Source of the DNA: an uncultured Loktanella sp.
Lineage (GTDB): Bacteria; Pseudomonadota; Alphaproteobacteria; Rhodobacterales; Rhodobacteraceae
Assembly (NCBI GenBank): GCA_913061335.1
Contig: CAJXTP010000179.1
Location: forward strand, 1-6,072
Direction: 5' to 3'
Length of the DNA stretch: 6,072 nucleotides
The notes under the pieces were generated by a model that worked only from the letters and a program-made list of their open reading frames with translations, did no database searches and was not told the DNA's origin. This document shows, piece by piece, positions 5,984 through 6,072 of this stretch. Numbering within the stretch: position 1 is the first letter of the stretch; the number at the start of each line of letters is the position of its first letter. The position numbers and the translations under genes were made by a program.

Positions 5984-6072
5984 ATCATGATGGTGAACGA
6001 AATTGAACAGCGACATCGTCATTGAGGTACCCGTAATTTGGTGCCCCTAAGCCCGCTTTTCAATCGAAGCTA
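5984..6072. other. Right-edge non-coding sequence, no gene recognised
   Basis: I see no supported gene here. The longest plus-strand reading from an ATG (5987) stops after 12 codons. GGTACC (6026-6031) and GGTGCC (6040-6045) could pair as a 6-bp stem with one G-T wobble, but no T-run follows. The stretch may be the upstream region of a gene beyond the window. Confidence 0.4.

Noticed and set aside
5966..5994. Plus-strand sigma-70 promoter starting with TTGACG
   Set aside because: The -35-like box is good, but no acceptable -10 hexamer occurs at 16-18 nt spacing.
5987..6025. Short plus-strand ORF of 12 codons at the right edge
   Set aside because: It is too short, has no clear ribosome binding site and shows no recognisable product.
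6026..6060. Possible terminator from GGTACC/GGTGCC pairing and the nearby AAGCCCGCTTTT
   Set aside because: The first stem needs a wobble pair and has no T-run; the second has only about three usable base pairs with a minimal loop.

Overview
The window looks like a piece of an alphaproteobacterial chromosome, most likely a marine Rhodobacteraceae (Roseobacter-group) organism. This rests on moderate GC content, tight gene packing, and protein styles I associate with that group (the GGGAW-type NDP-forming acyl-CoA synthetase and the SPNLEDAYAL-type methyltransferase). It is inference, since no rRNA or other phylogenetic marker is present. Coding density is very high: the only gene-free stretches are a 55-nt divergent spacer and 157 nt at the right edge. 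No tRNA, rRNA, CRISPR array, insertion sequence or other mobile element was seen.

Region 1 (1-3757, + strand) is a three-gene catabolic operon. It holds the 3' part of an acyl-CoA dehydrogenase gene cut by the left edge, a full NDP-forming acyl-CoA synthetase (672 aa) starting 5 nt later, and a CaiD-like crotonase (260 aa) whose start overlaps the synthetase stop as ATGA. Together they could activate an acid to its CoA thioester, desaturate it at the alpha-beta bond and hydrate the product. The close resemblance of the last protein to carnitinyl-CoA dehydratase points to gamma-butyrobetaine, crotonobetaine or carnitine as substrate, but the substrate is inferred. The operon ends in a compact hairpin built around the overlapping stop codons of two converging genes.

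Region 2 (3754-5296) has a divergent pair separated by 55 nt: a class I SAM-dependent methyltransferase on the minus strand and a YeeZ-like atypical short-chain dehydrogenase/reductase on the plus strand. The reductase has lost the canonical Tyr/Lys catalytic pair.

Region 3 (5262-6072) has a minus-strand gene for a six-span membrane protein. I recognise it as a bacterial member of the FAR-17a/AIG1/ADTRP family, with both catalytic residues of the animal fatty-acid-ester hydrolases apparently kept. Its 3' end overlaps the reductase gene by 35 bp, tail to tail. Its upstream region carries a perfect 8-bp inverted repeat with a 20-nt spacer, and a third copy of the same 8-mer lies just inside the gene, which suggests an operator.

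I see no multi-gene novel system. The most interesting items are the AIG1-like enzyme and its putative operator, the stop-codon terminator, and the active-site substitutions in the CoA enzymes.
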